Shown in pieces: positions 36,972 to 48,613 of a DNA stretch of 64,000 nucleotides. The stretch covers positions 6,882,001 through 6,946,000 of the forward strand of contig NZ_CP034550.1 in NCBI RefSeq assembly GCF_009498035.1, given 5' to 3'. The number at the start of each line of letters is the position of its first letter. Positions within the stretch are counted from its first letter, which is position 1. The DNA is from Saccharothrix syringae (lineage in GTDB: Bacteria; Actinomycetota; Actinomycetes; Mycobacteriales; Pseudonocardiaceae). The notes under the pieces were generated by a model that worked only from the letters and a program-made list of their open reading frames with translations, was not told the DNA's origin and did no database searches. Position numbers and translations under genes: made by a program.

Positions 36972-38469
36972 CGGGGTCCACCCCTTCCATCGCGGCCACC
37001 AGGTCGTGCTCGTGCCAGCCGGCGGTCATCTCCGCCACCACGCGGCCCTGGAACACCACCAGGACCCGGTCGCACATGCGCAGGTCGTCGAGCTCGTCGG
37101 AGGCGACGAGCACGCCGGCGCCGGACCCGGCGACCTCCTCGACCTTGTCCAGCAGGAACTCCTTGGACCGCACGTCGACGCCGGCGGTCGGGTCGACCAG
37201 GACCAGCAGCCGGGGGTCGTTGGCCAGCGCCCGCGCCAGGACGACCTTCTGCTGGTTGCCGCCGGAGAGGTCGGCGACCGGGGTACCCGGGCCGGGCGCC
37301 TTGATCGCGAGGTTCGCGATCATCCGCCGGGCGAACGCGTCGCGGCGGCGGCCGTCGACGAACCCGGCGGGCCCGAGCCGGTCCGGGACGGTCAGCGTGC
37401 AGTTGTCCGCGACGGACATGCCCGGCACGAGGCCCTGGTGGTGCCGGTCGCGGGGGACGAACCCGACGCCGGCCCGCAGCGCGGCGGGGACGCTGCCCGG
37501 CCGGGGCCGGGACCCGGCGACCAGGACCGCGCCCGCGGCGGCGGTCCGCAGCCCGGCGACGGTCTCCGCGATCGCGACGCGACCGCTGCTCGCCGCGCCC
37601 GCCAGGCCCACCACCTCCCCCGCGCGGACCCGGAACGACACGTCCCGGTACGCGCCGGGCAGGGACGCGCCGACCACGTCGAGCACCACCTCGGCGTCGC
37701 CCGGCGGTCGACCGCGCGCCCGGCGGGCCCCCGGCGCGGCGTCGCCGGTCATGGCCGCGACCAGCGCCGACCGCGACAGCTCCGCCACCGGCGCGGTCAG
37801 CACGTGCCGGGCGTCGCGGAACACCGTCACCGCGTCGCACAGCTCGTAGACCTCGTGGAGGTGGTGGCTGATGTAGAGGAACGCGACGCCCTGCCGGCGG
37901 AGGTCGTCGACCCGGCCGAACAGCCGGCCGATGGCCGCCGAGTCGAGCTGGGCGGTCGGCTCGTCCAGGACGACGAAGCGGGCCCCGAACGACAGCGCCC
38001 TGGCGATCTCGACGAACTGCCGCCGCTCGACGTCCAGCTCACCCGCCGGGGTGCGCACGTCCACGTCGACCGACCAGGTCTCCAGCAGCTCCCGCGCCCT
38101 GCGGTGCACGGTCCGCCAGTCGATCAGCCCGGTGCGGCCCCGGTCGTACCGGTTGAGGAACAGGTTCTCCGCCACGGTCAGCCCGGGGATGATCGTGGAC
38201 CGCTGGTAGACGCACGCCACCCGCCGCCGCCAGGCGGCGCGGTCGGCGAGCCGGGGCGCGGGCTCGCCGCCGAAGGCCACCTCGCCCTCGTCCGGTGCCC
38301 GCAGGCCGGTGAGGACGGACACCAGGGTGGACTTGCCCGCCCCGTTGCGCCCGACCAGCGCGTGGACCTGCCCGGCCTCGACCCGGATCGAGGCCCCGCG
38401 CAGCGCCACGGTGGACCCGAAGCGCTTGGTGATGCCCCTCGCCTCGGCGACGGGCGTGGTCGTGGCCAT
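36964..38469 (-). CDS. Sugar ABC transporter double ATPase, RbsA/AraG type
   Basis: 501 residues from the ATG at 38469 (GGGAGG upstream); a GTG three codons earlier is too close to the ribosome site. Two ABC domains are visible. In the first, Walker A is GRNGAGKS and Walker B is FVVLDEPTAQLD. In the second, the Walker A region is degenerate (GLAGAASSGR), as usual in this family. Its signature LSGGNQQKV is intact, but Walker B reads LLVLVDPTAGVD instead of the usual LDEPT, losing the Asp-Glu pair. The first domain therefore probably provides most of the ATP turnover. It is located between the binding-protein and permease genes. Confidence 0.87.
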   Translation of the reverse strand: MATTTPVAEARGITKRFGSTVALRGASIRVEAGQVHALVGRNGAGKSTLVSVLTGLRAPDEGEVAFGGEPAPRLADRAAWRRRVACVYQRSTIIPGLTVAENLFLNRYDRGRTGLIDWRTVHRRARELLETWSVDVDVRTPAGELDVERRQFVEIARALSFGARFVVLDEPTAQLDSAAIGRLFGRVDDLRRQGVAFLYISHHLHEVYELCDAVTVFRDARHVLTAPVAELSRSALVAAMTGDAAPGARRARGRPPGDAEVVLDVVGASLPGAYRDVSFRVRAGEVVGLAGAASSGRVAIAETVAGLRTAAAGAVLVAGSRPRPGSVPAALRAGVGFVPRDRHHQGLVPGMSVADNCTLTVPDRLGPAGFVDGRRRDAFARRMIANLAIKAPGPGTPVADLSGGNQQKVVLARALANDPRLLVLVDPTAGVDVRSKEFLLDKVEEVAGSGAGVLVASDELDDLRMCDRVLVVFQGRVVAEMTAGWHEHDLVAAMEGVDPDG

Positions 38470-38488
38470 CTCGCGCACCGCCTCCCGG

Positions 38489-39535
38489 TCAGCCGCGCTC
38501 GTTGCCCCACAGGGACCGGTCGTCGTGCTTGAGGCTCGGCACGCCGTCGTAGGTGCCGCCGTCCGCGGTGACCAGCGGGGCGGGGAGCTGGTCCTCCAGC
38601 ACGCCGTCGCGCACCTGGACGATCGTGCTGCCGTGGTCGGTCGCGCCCGGCGCGAAGCTCCTGCCGTCGATGGCGGCCTTCAGGTAGTGCAGGGCGTACT
38701 CGGCGTAGAGGTCGGCGGGTTGCGACACGGTGGCGTCGATCCGGCCGCCGGCGATGTCCGCCAGCTCCTGGGGGATGCCGTCGTTGGAGACCACGAACAC
38801 GTGCCGGGGGTCGTCCGGGCCGACCAGCAGGTCCTTCTGCCTGAGCACCTGGAGGGTCCCGGCGAGCGCGAAGCTCGACTGCATGTAGACGCCCCGGATG
38901 CCCGGGTGGGCGGTCAGGTCGGTCTGGAGCTTCTGGGCCGCGACCGCGCCGTCCCAGTTGGTGGCCTCGCCGTAGACGGTGATGCCGGGGTAATTGGCCT
39001 TCATGCAGTCGTTGAACGCCTCGGTGCGGTCCCGGCCGTTGACCGAGGCGAGGTCGCCCTGGAGCATCACGACCTCGCCCTTGCCGCCGAGCTTGGCGCC
39101 GAGGAACCGGCACGCCTTCTCGCCGTAGGCCCGGTTGTCGGCGCGGACGACCATGAACACCCGGCCGGTGTCGGGGCGCGTGTCCACGGCGACCACCGGG
39201 ATCTTCCTGGCCTCCAGCTGCGCCAGCGTCGGCGCGATGGCGGCGGTGTCCTGCGGTGCCATCGCGACGCCCTTGACGCCCTGGCTGATGAACGCCTGGG
39301 CGTTGGCGGTGAGCTTGGCGACGTCGTTCTGCGAGTTGGTGGTCCTGAGCTCCAGGCCGAGCGCGTCGGCGAACCCCGGGGTGTAGCCGATGTAGGAGTT
39401 CCAGAAGTCGGTGTCGGACCGGGGGTAGTCGACGCCGACCACCGGGGCGCCGGAGCCGGGCTGCCCGGCGTCCGGGGAACCGCAGGCGGCGAGGGCGAGG
39501 GCAAGGACGGCTGCGACGCGGAAGCGGGTGGTCAC
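38489..39535 (-). CDS. Sugar ABC transporter substrate-binding lipoprotein, RbsB type
   Basis: 348 residues from the GTG at 39535 (GGGAGG upstream). Lipobox LALAACG with Cys18. The mature part is a type I periplasmic binding fold (VVGVDYPRSDTDFWNSYIGYTPGFADALG, GVAMAPQDTAAIAPTLAQLE, IPVVAVDTRPDT, FVVSNDGIPQELADI) of the ribose/arabinose/galactose group. It is first in a three-gene importer operon. The promoter faces a GntR/FadR regulator gene across 230 bp, so that regulator probably controls the importer. Confidence 0.87.
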   Translation of the reverse strand: MTTRFRVAAVLALALAACGSPDAGQPGSGAPVVGVDYPRSDTDFWNSYIGYTPGFADALGLELRTTNSQNDVAKLTANAQAFISQGVKGVAMAPQDTAAIAPTLAQLEARKIPVVAVDTRPDTGRVFMVVRADNRAYGEKACRFLGAKLGGKGEVVMLQGDLASVNGRDRTEAFNDCMKANYPGITVYGEATNWDGAVAAQKLQTDLTAHPGIRGVYMQSSFALAGTLQVLRQKDLLVGPDDPRHVFVVSNDGIPQELADIAGGRIDATVSQPADLYAEYALHYLKAAIDGRSFAPGATDHGSTIVQVRDGVLEDQLPAPLVTADGGTYDGVPSLKHDDRSLWGNERG

Positions 39536-39765
39536 GGCGTTCCTCCCAGGGCCAACCGGCACCATGACATGGGATGAATCTTCGATCCGCGGGCGGAGCG
39601 CTGTCCATACCAGCCGACCGATTGCGCCGCAGGTCCACCCGGATGGCCTGACAGGACAAGGACTTCGACCTCGCAGCCGCGAACACCCGGACGGCCGAGT
39701 CCTTCCGGGAGATGGGATGTCTTGTTAGCCTGCCGCCGCACACCCGCACGGGACCGGGGAGTCCG
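39536..39765. promoter_or_regulatory. Divergent control region, sugar importer / GntR regulator
   Basis: 230 bp without a gene. CCATGACATGG (39562-39572) is a perfect 11-bp odd-centred palindrome 27 bp before the importer start. ATGGGATG recurs at 39569-39576 and near 39712. These are candidate GntR/FadR sites; no clear -35/-10 pair is visible. Confidence 0.4.
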
Positions 39766-40464
39766 ATGTCGCTGACCGACAAGGCGATCGACCGGATCAG
39801 GGACCTGATCCGGTCCGGCGAGCTGCCGCCGGGGGCCAAGCTGCCGCCCGAGCAGCAGTTGGCCGCCGAGCTGGGCCTGTCCCGGAACCTGATGCGGGAG
39901 GCGGTCAAGGCGCTGGTCCTCGCGCGGGTGCTGGAGATCCGGCGGGGCGACGGCACCTACGTGACCAGCCTGGGCCCGGAGGTGCTGCTCGGGGGCGTCG
40001 CGTCCGCCGTGGAGCTGCTGCGGGGCGAGACGCTGCTGGAGCTGACCGAGGTGCGCAGGCTGCTCGAACCGGTCGCCACCGGCCTCGCGGCCACCCGCAT
40101 CTCGCGCCGCCAGCTCGACGAGGTCGGGCGGCACCTGGACGCGATGCGCGCCGCCCGGGACGACGTGGAGCTGCTCAACCGGCACGACGCCGCGTTCCAC
40201 CGGGCGGTGGTCGCCGCCACCGGCAACGCGGCCCTGGCCACCCTGCTGGAGGGCATCTCCGGCCGCACCCTGCGCGCCAGGGTGTGGCGGGGGCTGGCCG
40301 ACGGCGACGCGGCGGACCGCACGCTCGCCGAGCACCAGGCGATCCACGACGCCCTGGCCGACCGCGACGCCGCCCTGGCCCAGGCCGCGGCCCTCGTGCA
40401 CGTCAACACGACCGAGAGGTGGCTGCGCGAGCACCTGGCGCCGGCCGGGCGGGAGGCGACGTGA
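39766..40464 (+). CDS. GntR-family (FadR subfamily) transcriptional regulator
   Basis: 232 residues, ATG after GGGGAG. The winged helix (about 1-70) has KLPPEQQLAAELGLSRNLMREAVKAL and RRGDGTYVTS. The FCD ligand-binding domain (about 80-225) is all-helical, with metal-binding candidates D (NRHDAAFH) and His residues (AFHRAVV, EHQAIHDAL). FadR-type regulators often respond to sugar acids such as gluconate, galactonate or fuconate. The next gene overlaps its stop by 4 bp (GTGA), and the importer is divergent, so it likely controls both. Confidence 0.87.
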   Translation: MSLTDKAIDRIRDLIRSGELPPGAKLPPEQQLAAELGLSRNLMREAVKALVLARVLEIRRGDGTYVTSLGPEVLLGGVASAVELLRGETLLELTEVRRLLEPVATGLAATRISRRQLDEVGRHLDAMRAARDDVELLNRHDAAFHRAVVAATGNAALATLLEGISGRTLRARVWRGLADGDAADRTLAEHQAIHDALADRDAALAQAAALVHVNTTERWLREHLAPAGREAT

Positions 40465-41351
40465 CCAGGATCGACGCGCACCACCACCTCTGGCGGCTCC
40501 GGCCGGGGGCACCGGGCGGACCGGGGCCGGGCCGCCGGGCCCACGAGTGGCTGGCCGGGCCGGGGTCGGCCGCGATCCGCCGCGACTTCACCCTGGACGA
40601 CCTCTCCCCCGTCGCCTCGGCGGCGGGGATCGACCGGACGGTCCTGGTCCAGGTCCTCCCGGAGGTCGCCGAGACGGCGGAGTTCCTGTCCCTGGCGGAC
40701 GGGAGCGACGGGCTGGTGGCCGGTGTCGTCGGGTGGGTCGACCTCACCGACGACGGCGTGGGCGACGCGCTCGCCGCCCTGCGCGCGGGCCCCGGCGGCG
40801 ACCTGCTCGTCGGCGTGCGGCACCTGGTGCAGGGCGAGGCGGACCCGCGCTGGTTGGCCCGGCCGGACGTGCGGCGCGGGCTGCGCGCGGTGGCGGGCGC
40901 GGGGCTGGTCTACGACCTGCTCGTCCTCGTCCACCAGCTGCCCGCGGCCATCGAGGTCGTGCGCGCGCTGCCCGGGGCGACGTTCGTCCTGGACCACCTC
41001 GCCAAGCCCCCGATCGCCGCCGGCGGGCGCGAGCCGTGGGAGTCCCGCATCCGCGAGCTGGCCGCCGAGCCGAACGTCGCCTGCAAGCTGTCGGGCATGG
41101 TCACCGAGGCCGACCACGCCGGGTGGACCGCGGCGGACCTGCGCCCGTACGCCGACGTGGTGCTGGACGCGTTCGGCCCGTCGCGGGTGATGTTCGGCTC
41201 CGACTGGCCGGTGTGCCTGCTCGCCGGCTCGTACCGGGAGGTCGTCGCGGCGGCCGAGGAGCTGACCGCCGGGCTCACCGCCGCCGAGCGCGACGAGGTC
41301 TTCGGCGGCACGGCCGCCCGCGTCTACCGGCTGCCGGGACAACGGCGCTGA
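40461..41351 (+). CDS. Amidohydrolase-family sugar lactonase, L-fuconolactonase-like
   Basis: 296 residues from a GTG overlapping the regulator stop (GGGAGG 4 nt upstream). The N-terminal RIDAHHHLW is the metal-binding HxH motif of the COG3618 amidohydrolase group, and MFGSDWPVC near residue 245 carries the conserved Asp. Members hydrolyse L-fucono-1,5-lactone or L-rhamnonolactone in non-phosphorylative deoxysugar catabolism; some act on pyrone dicarboxylate. With a GH95 enzyme and an RbsABC importer next door, an L-fucose or L-galactose lactone is the best guess. A matching dehydrogenase is not in the window. Confidence 0.8.
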   Translation: MTRIDAHHHLWRLRPGAPGGPGPGRRAHEWLAGPGSAAIRRDFTLDDLSPVASAAGIDRTVLVQVLPEVAETAEFLSLADGSDGLVAGVVGWVDLTDDGVGDALAALRAGPGGDLLVGVRHLVQGEADPRWLARPDVRRGLRAVAGAGLVYDLLVLVHQLPAAIEVVRALPGATFVLDHLAKPPIAAGGREPWESRIRELAAEPNVACKLSGMVTEADHAGWTAADLRPYADVVLDAFGPSRVMFGSDWPVCLLAGSYREVVAAAEELTAGLTAAERDEVFGGTAARVYRLPGQRR

Positions 41352-41516
41352 GAGCGCCTCGCCCATAACGGGCACAACGGGTCGAAACGGCGGCGCAACC
41401 CAAATCGACCCTCCTCCACGTCACCTTTGACGGGTGGTCGCACCAATGCGCTGCGACCCGGTCCACCGCTCTGCACGGTAACCATCCCCGCGAGGTCCGG
41501 TCAACGCTCCCGGACA

Positions 41517-41542
41517 GCTAAAATGTTTGCGTTAACTTTAGC
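41517..41542. promoter_or_regulatory. GCTAAA-N14-TTTAGC element with operator-like core
   Basis: Arms at 41517-41522 and 41537-41542. The centre contains TGTTTGCGTTAACT (41524-41537), a degraded copy of the LacI operator with intact GTT and AAC arms around CG. Confidence 0.5.
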
Positions 41543-41787
41543 TCGTCCTGCGGAATTCGCCGTCGAACGGCGTTCGACCAGGCTGCGCCGCCGGGGGCGC
41601 CGCCGCGCGCCCGACCGCACGCCCGCCGGCCGCGACACGGGGTCCCACCTGCACGAAACATTTTCGGCGCACCTTGACCGGCCCTGCGCCATCGTTCACA
41701 GTCTGAGAGGCACGACGCGTACCCGCGGTGACGACTACCGCACCCCAGCGCCCTCCCCTTTGCGCCGAGGAGGTTGGACCTCTTAAT

Positions 41788-41801
41788 TGTTAGCGTTAAC
41801 A
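41788..41801 (+). promoter_or_regulatory. LacI operator upstream of the xylanase operon
   Basis: TGTTAGCGTTAACA, symmetric except at one pair, 42 bp before the GH10 start codon and 264 bp (centre to centre) after the operator-like core at 41530. Confidence 0.65.
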
Positions 41802-41833
41802 GCAAAGCTCTGAATCAACGTCCCAATCCGTGA

Positions 41834-43324
<1,491 letters not shown>

Positions 43325-43371
43325 TCCGCCCCGGACACCGCAAGGAGCACTTCCCCTGCCAACCGACCCCG

Positions 43372-43396
43372 GGGCCCCGCACGCCGTGCGGGGCCC
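43372..43396 (+). terminator. Intra-operon hairpin between GH10 and GH43 genes
   Basis: 11-bp perfect stem GGGCCCCGCAC (43372-43382) pairing with 43386-43396 across 3 nt, about halfway through the 112-bp gap. It may attenuate transcription or protect the upstream mRNA. Confidence 0.55.
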
Positions 43397-43436
43397 GGGC
43401 CGCATCCCCGCCCGGCGCGGCGGGCAAGGAGCTGTC

Positions 43437-45554
43437 ATGTCCCTCCCCGATCAACTGCCAGGGCGCCTCGCGCGCCGACGTGCCCGGTGGTCGCGGGTGG
43501 CCGCGGTGCTGGCCGCGGTCGCCCTCGGAGGTGCGATGGTCATCGCGGGCTCGGCGACCGGCTCGGCCGCCACCGTTGACACGAACGCGTGGTACGTCCT
43601 GGTCAACCGCGGCAGCGGCAAGGCGTTGGACGTCTACAACCTCTCCACCGCCGACGGCGGCCGCATCACCCAGTGGACCCGCAACGACGGCAACAACCAG
43701 CAGTGGCAGTTCGTCGACTCCGGCGGCGGCTACTACCGCCTCAAATCACGCCACTCCGGCAAGGTCCTCGACGTACCCGGCTCCTCCACCGCCGACGGCG
43801 CCGCCATCCAGCAGTGGACCGACGGCAACGGCACCAACCAGCAGTTCCGGCTGGCCGACTCCGACGGCGGCTACGTGCGGCTGATCAACCGCAACAGCAA
43901 CAAGGCCGTCGAGGTCCAGAACGCCGCCACCAACGACGGCGCGAACATCGTCCAGTACAACGACTGGGGCGGCACCAACCAGCAGTGGCAGCTCGTCCGC
44001 CTGGGCACCGGCCCCACCACGACGACGACCACGACCACGACGACGTCGCAGCAGCCGGGTGGCCAGTTCACCAACCCGGTGGTGTGGCAGGACTTCGCCG
44101 ACGTGGAGGTGATCCGGGTCGGGGAGGTCTACTACATGACCGCCTCCACCATGCACTACTCGCCCGGCGCGCCGATCCTGCGCTCCTACGACCTGGTCAA
44201 CTGGGAGTTCGCCGGCCACTCCGTGCCCTCGCTGGACTTCGGCACCAAGTACGACCTCACCAACGGGCAGCGGGCCTACGTCAACGGCATCTGGGCGTCG
44301 ACCCTGCAGTACCGGCCGTCGAACCGGACCTACTACTGGGCCGGGTGCATCGACTTCAACGACACCTACATCTACACCGCCACCAGCGTCGAGGGCCCCT
44401 GGAACCGGCACGCCCAGATCGACAACTGCTACTACGACGCCGGCATGCTCATCGACGACAACGACACCATGTACGTCGCGTACGGCAACTCCACCATCAG
44501 CGTCGCGCAGCTGTCGGCCGACGGGCGCAGCCAGGTCCGCGCGCAGCAGGTGTTCCAGACGCCCTCCAACATCGGCACGCTGGAAGGCTCGCGCTTCTAC
44601 AAGCGGGGCAACAGCTACTACATCTGGCTGACGCGTCCCGCCAACGGCCAGTACGTCCTCAAGTCCGACAACGGCCCCTTCGGCCCCTACACCGTCCGCC
44701 AGGTCCTGCTCGACCTGCCGGGTCCGATCTCCGGCGGCGGCGTGCCCCACCAGGGCGGCCTGGTCCAGACGCAGAACGGCGCCTGGTACTACATGGCGTT
44801 CATCGACGCCTACCCCGGCGGCCGCGTCCCCGCGCTGGCCCCGATCACCTGGACCTCGGACGGCTGGCCCACCCTGCAGACGGTCAACGGCCGCTGGGGC
44901 GCGAACTACCCCTCGCCGCTGCCCACCCGCCCGGTCAAACCGCTCACCGGCACCGACACCTTCCCGGGCACGGCGCTGGGCCCGCAGTGGGAGTGGAACC
45001 ACGACCCGGACACCTCCCGCTACTCGGTCAACAACGGCCTGACGCTCCAGACGGCCACGGTCACGGGCGACCTCTACGCGGCCCGCAACACCCTGACCCA
45101 CCGCATCCAGGGCCCCACCTCCACGGCCACCATCGAGCTGGACTACAGCGCGATGCGCGACGGTGACCGGTCCGGCCTGGCCATGCTGCGCCAGTCCTCG
45201 GCCTGGATCGGCGTCAAGCGCGACAACGGCCAGACCCGCGTCTCCATGACCACCGGCCTGGCCATGGACGGCAGTTGGCGCACCACCAGCACCGGCAGCG
45301 AGGCGGCGGGCGCCGCGATCTCCGGCGGTCGGATCTGGCTGCGGGTCAACGCCGACATCCGACCCGGCTCCGGGCGCGTCGCCAGGTTCTCCTACAGCAC
45401 CGACGGCACCAACTTCACCACCCTCGGGCCGACGTTCACCCTCAACAACACCTGGCAGTTCTTCATGGGCTACCGCTTCGGCATCTTCAACCACGCCACC
45501 CAGGCCCTCGGCGGCGCGGTGACCGTCCGCAAGTTCGACCTCACCACCCCCTGA
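43437..45554 (+). CDS. Secreted lectin-GH43 arabinofuranosidase/beta-xylosidase
   Basis: 705 residues, ATG after AAGGAG. Signal peptide about 1-45. N-terminal lectin trefoil about 47-188, a Thr-run linker (about 193-204), then a GH43 propeller about 208-500 with candidate base D222 (DFADVEV), pKa modulator D334 (YYDAGMLIDD) and acid E383 (TLEGSRFYK). The C-terminal beta-sandwich (about 515-705) resembles the GH43 C-terminal domain of beta-xylosidases (PF17851 type), which contributes to the active site. It probably removes xylose or arabinose from xylan fragments. The first lectin repeats are identical at DNA level to those of the esterase gene ending at 31217. Confidence 0.87.
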   Translation: MSLPDQLPGRLARRRARWSRVAAVLAAVALGGAMVIAGSATGSAATVDTNAWYVLVNRGSGKALDVYNLSTADGGRITQWTRNDGNNQQWQFVDSGGGYYRLKSRHSGKVLDVPGSSTADGAAIQQWTDGNGTNQQFRLADSDGGYVRLINRNSNKAVEVQNAATNDGANIVQYNDWGGTNQQWQLVRLGTGPTTTTTTTTTTSQQPGGQFTNPVVWQDFADVEVIRVGEVYYMTASTMHYSPGAPILRSYDLVNWEFAGHSVPSLDFGTKYDLTNGQRAYVNGIWASTLQYRPSNRTYYWAGCIDFNDTYIYTATSVEGPWNRHAQIDNCYYDAGMLIDDNDTMYVAYGNSTISVAQLSADGRSQVRAQQVFQTPSNIGTLEGSRFYKRGNSYYIWLTRPANGQYVLKSDNGPFGPYTVRQVLLDLPGPISGGGVPHQGGLVQTQNGAWYYMAFIDAYPGGRVPALAPITWTSDGWPTLQTVNGRWGANYPSPLPTRPVKPLTGTDTFPGTALGPQWEWNHDPDTSRYSVNNGLTLQTATVTGDLYAARNTLTHRIQGPTSTATIELDYSAMRDGDRSGLAMLRQSSAWIGVKRDNGQTRVSMTTGLAMDGSWRTTSTGSEAAGAAISGGRIWLRVNADIRPGSGRVARFSYSTDGTNFTTLGPTFTLNNTWQFFMGYRFGIFNHATQALGGAVTVRKFDLTTP
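43578..43799 (+). repeat. 222-bp exact inverted repeat, copy 2 (lectin coding)
   Basis: Partner of 32228-32449 in opposite orientation, 11.1 kb away. Recombination between the two would invert the GH95/transporter/xylanase segment. The flanking lectin sequence is similar but not identical, so this patch was probably homogenised by recent gene conversion. Confidence 0.9.
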
Positions 45555-45586
45555 CCGCCGCCCGAACAACACGAACGGAGGCCCAC

Positions 45587-46930
45587 GTGGTCAAGAGCAG
45601 GCTGACGGCCGTCGTCGCCGCGGTGCTGCCGCTCATCGCCGGTCTCGTGCTGGCGGTGGTCGCGCAACCCGCGAACGCGGCGTCGCTGGTGCGGGTGACG
45701 AACTTCGGCACCAACCCCACCGGCCTGAACATGTACGTCTACGCACCCGACGCGGTGGCACCACGTCCCGCCCTGCTGGTCATGGTGCACTACTGCGGCG
45801 GTTCCGCGAGCGCCGTCCACAACGGCAACGGCCGCGACTACGCCACCGCGGCCGACCGGTACGGGTACGTGATCGTCTACCCGGAGGCCACCCGCGAGGG
45901 CCGCTGCTTCGACGTGTCCACGGCCAACGCGTTGCGCCGCAACGGCGGCGGTGACTCCACGGGCATCATGTCGATGGTGTCCTACGCGCGGCAGCGCTAC
46001 AACGTCGACCCGGGGCGCATCGTCGTGGCCGGCTTCTCGTCCGGCGCGATGATGACCAACGTGCTGGCCGCCCAGTACCCGGACGTGTTCAGCGCGGGCG
46101 CGGCGTACTCGGGCGTCCCGGCGGGCTGCTTCGCGACCACCAACGGGTCGCTGTGGAACAGCCAGTGCTCGGGCGGGAACCTGCTGAAGACCCCGCAGCA
46201 GTGGGGCGACCAGGCGCGGGCCATGTACCCCGGCTACACCGGGCCGTACCCGCGGATGCAGCTGTGGCACGGCACGACCGACACCACGCTGGCCTACCCG
46301 AACTTCGGCGAGGCGCTGGACCAGTGGACCAACCTCCACGGGCTGAGCCGGACGCCGTCGTTCACCGACTACCCGCAGTCGAGCTGGACCCGCACCCGCT
46401 ACGGCAACACCGGTACCAACGCCACCATCGAGGGCATCAGCATCCAGGGCACCGGCCACACCCTGCCGCAGGCCGGGATGCTCGCGTACTCCATCGCCTT
46501 CCTCGGCCTGGACCGCCCGTCCACCACCACGACGACGACCACCACTTCCACCACGACCACCACTTCCACCACCACGACGACCACCACGACGACCACCACG
46601 ACGACGTCGGTCCCGCCCGACGCCTGCAAGGTCACCGCGGCGGTCAACGCCTGGAACAACGGCCTGACCGAGACGATCACCATCACCTCCGCCACGGCCC
46701 TGAACGGCTGGCAGCTCCGGTTCACGCTGCCCGGCGGGCAGGCCATCACCGGTGGCTGGAGCGCGAGCTACTCGCCGACCACCGGCCAGGTGACCGCGCG
46801 CAACGTCGACTACAACGCGCAGGTCCCGGCGGGCGGGTCGGTGTCGATCGGCTTCCAGGCCACCCACACCGGCGACGACTCCGCCGCCGGCGGCTTCACG
46901 CTCAACGGCGCGCCGTGCGCCGCGGGGTGA
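45587..46930 (+). CDS. Secreted CE1 (PHB-depolymerase-like) acetylxylan esterase with CBM2
   Basis: 447 residues, GTG after GGAG. Signal peptide about 1-32. Alpha/beta hydrolase about 35-310: oxyanion region VHYCGGS, GFSSG with nucleophile S151, Asp candidate in HGTTDTTL and His in GTGHTLP. A long Thr/Ser-run linker (about 313-343) leads to a CBM2 module (about 346-447, starting with CKV and ending with CAAG, Trp residues at NAWNN, NGWQL and GGWSA) that binds cellulose or xylan. Family members deacetylate xylan, and some cleave feruloyl esters or short polyhydroxyalkanoates. Gaps of 32 and 46 bp to its neighbours indicate the same operon as the xylanases. Confidence 0.88.
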   Translation: MVKSRLTAVVAAVLPLIAGLVLAVVAQPANAASLVRVTNFGTNPTGLNMYVYAPDAVAPRPALLVMVHYCGGSASAVHNGNGRDYATAADRYGYVIVYPEATREGRCFDVSTANALRRNGGGDSTGIMSMVSYARQRYNVDPGRIVVAGFSSGAMMTNVLAAQYPDVFSAGAAYSGVPAGCFATTNGSLWNSQCSGGNLLKTPQQWGDQARAMYPGYTGPYPRMQLWHGTTDTTLAYPNFGEALDQWTNLHGLSRTPSFTDYPQSSWTRTRYGNTGTNATIEGISIQGTGHTLPQAGMLAYSIAFLGLDRPSTTTTTTTTSTTTTTSTTTTTTTTTTTTTSVPPDACKVTAAVNAWNNGLTETITITSATALNGWQLRFTLPGGQAITGGWSASYSPTTGQVTARNVDYNAQVPAGGSVSIGFQATHTGDDSAAGGFTLNGAPCAAG

Positions 46931-46976
46931 CGGCCGCCGTGGCGCACCCAGAGCAGCCAACCGACCGGGAGGCACA

Positions 46977-48383
<1,407 letters not shown>

Positions 48384-48386
48384 GCC

Positions 48387-48426
48387 CCGCGGGCTCGACC
48401 CGACCGGGGTCGGGTCGAGCCCGCGG
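48387..48426 (+). terminator. Hairpin terminator ending the xylanase operon
   Basis: 18-bp perfect stem (48387-48404 with 48409-48426), 4-nt loop, 4 bp after the stop codon. Confidence 0.9.
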
Positions 48427-48466
48427 ACCAGGTGGACCGCCGAACCCCGAAAAACTCGGCCCGCCG

Positions 48467-48480
48467 TGTTATCGCTAACC
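48467..48480 (+). promoter_or_regulatory. LacI operator upstream of the dehydrogenase promoter
   Basis: TGTTATCGCTAACC, identical over 13 nt to the left of the operator at 18158-18173, 26 bp upstream of the probable -35 element. Confidence 0.6.
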
Positions 48481-48505
48481 GGATCCGGGTAACCCCGGAG
48501 TGGTC

Positions 48506-48553
48506 TTGTCGGTGGCGGAAAGCGTGCGCTACGGTGCCCTGGGAACGCTCCCA
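48506..48553 (+). promoter_or_regulatory. Probable promoter with CebR-like operator
   Basis: TTGTCG (48506-48511) and TACGGT (48530-48535), 18-nt spacer. TGGGAACGCTCCCA (48540-48553) starts 5 bp downstream. It differs at one base from the CebR/CelR consensus TGGGAGCGCTCCCA, the cellobiose-responsive repressor site of Streptomyces and Thermobifida. It overlaps the expected transcription start, an ideal repression position. Confidence 0.6.
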
Positions 48554-48613
48554 GACATGCTGGCCCGGCATCTGGCGACGACACCACGCACCCTGCTCGC
48601 AAGGAGGCGGAGC

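Noticed and set aside
39721..39735. A LacI operator half (TTGTTAGC) upstream of the GntR gene
   Set aside because: Only one half-site is present; the other side (CTGCCGCC) has no symmetry, and the core spacing is wrong.
41427..41786. A 119-codon plus-strand frame in the control region before the xylanase operon
   Set aside because: No ribosome site, Arg-rich composition with no domain, and it overlaps operator sequences.
46399..46749. A minus-strand frame with a long Val run opposite the CE1-CBM2 linker
   Set aside because: It is the antisense of the Thr-run linker (ACC/ACG read as GGT/CGT-type codons in another frame), not a gene.
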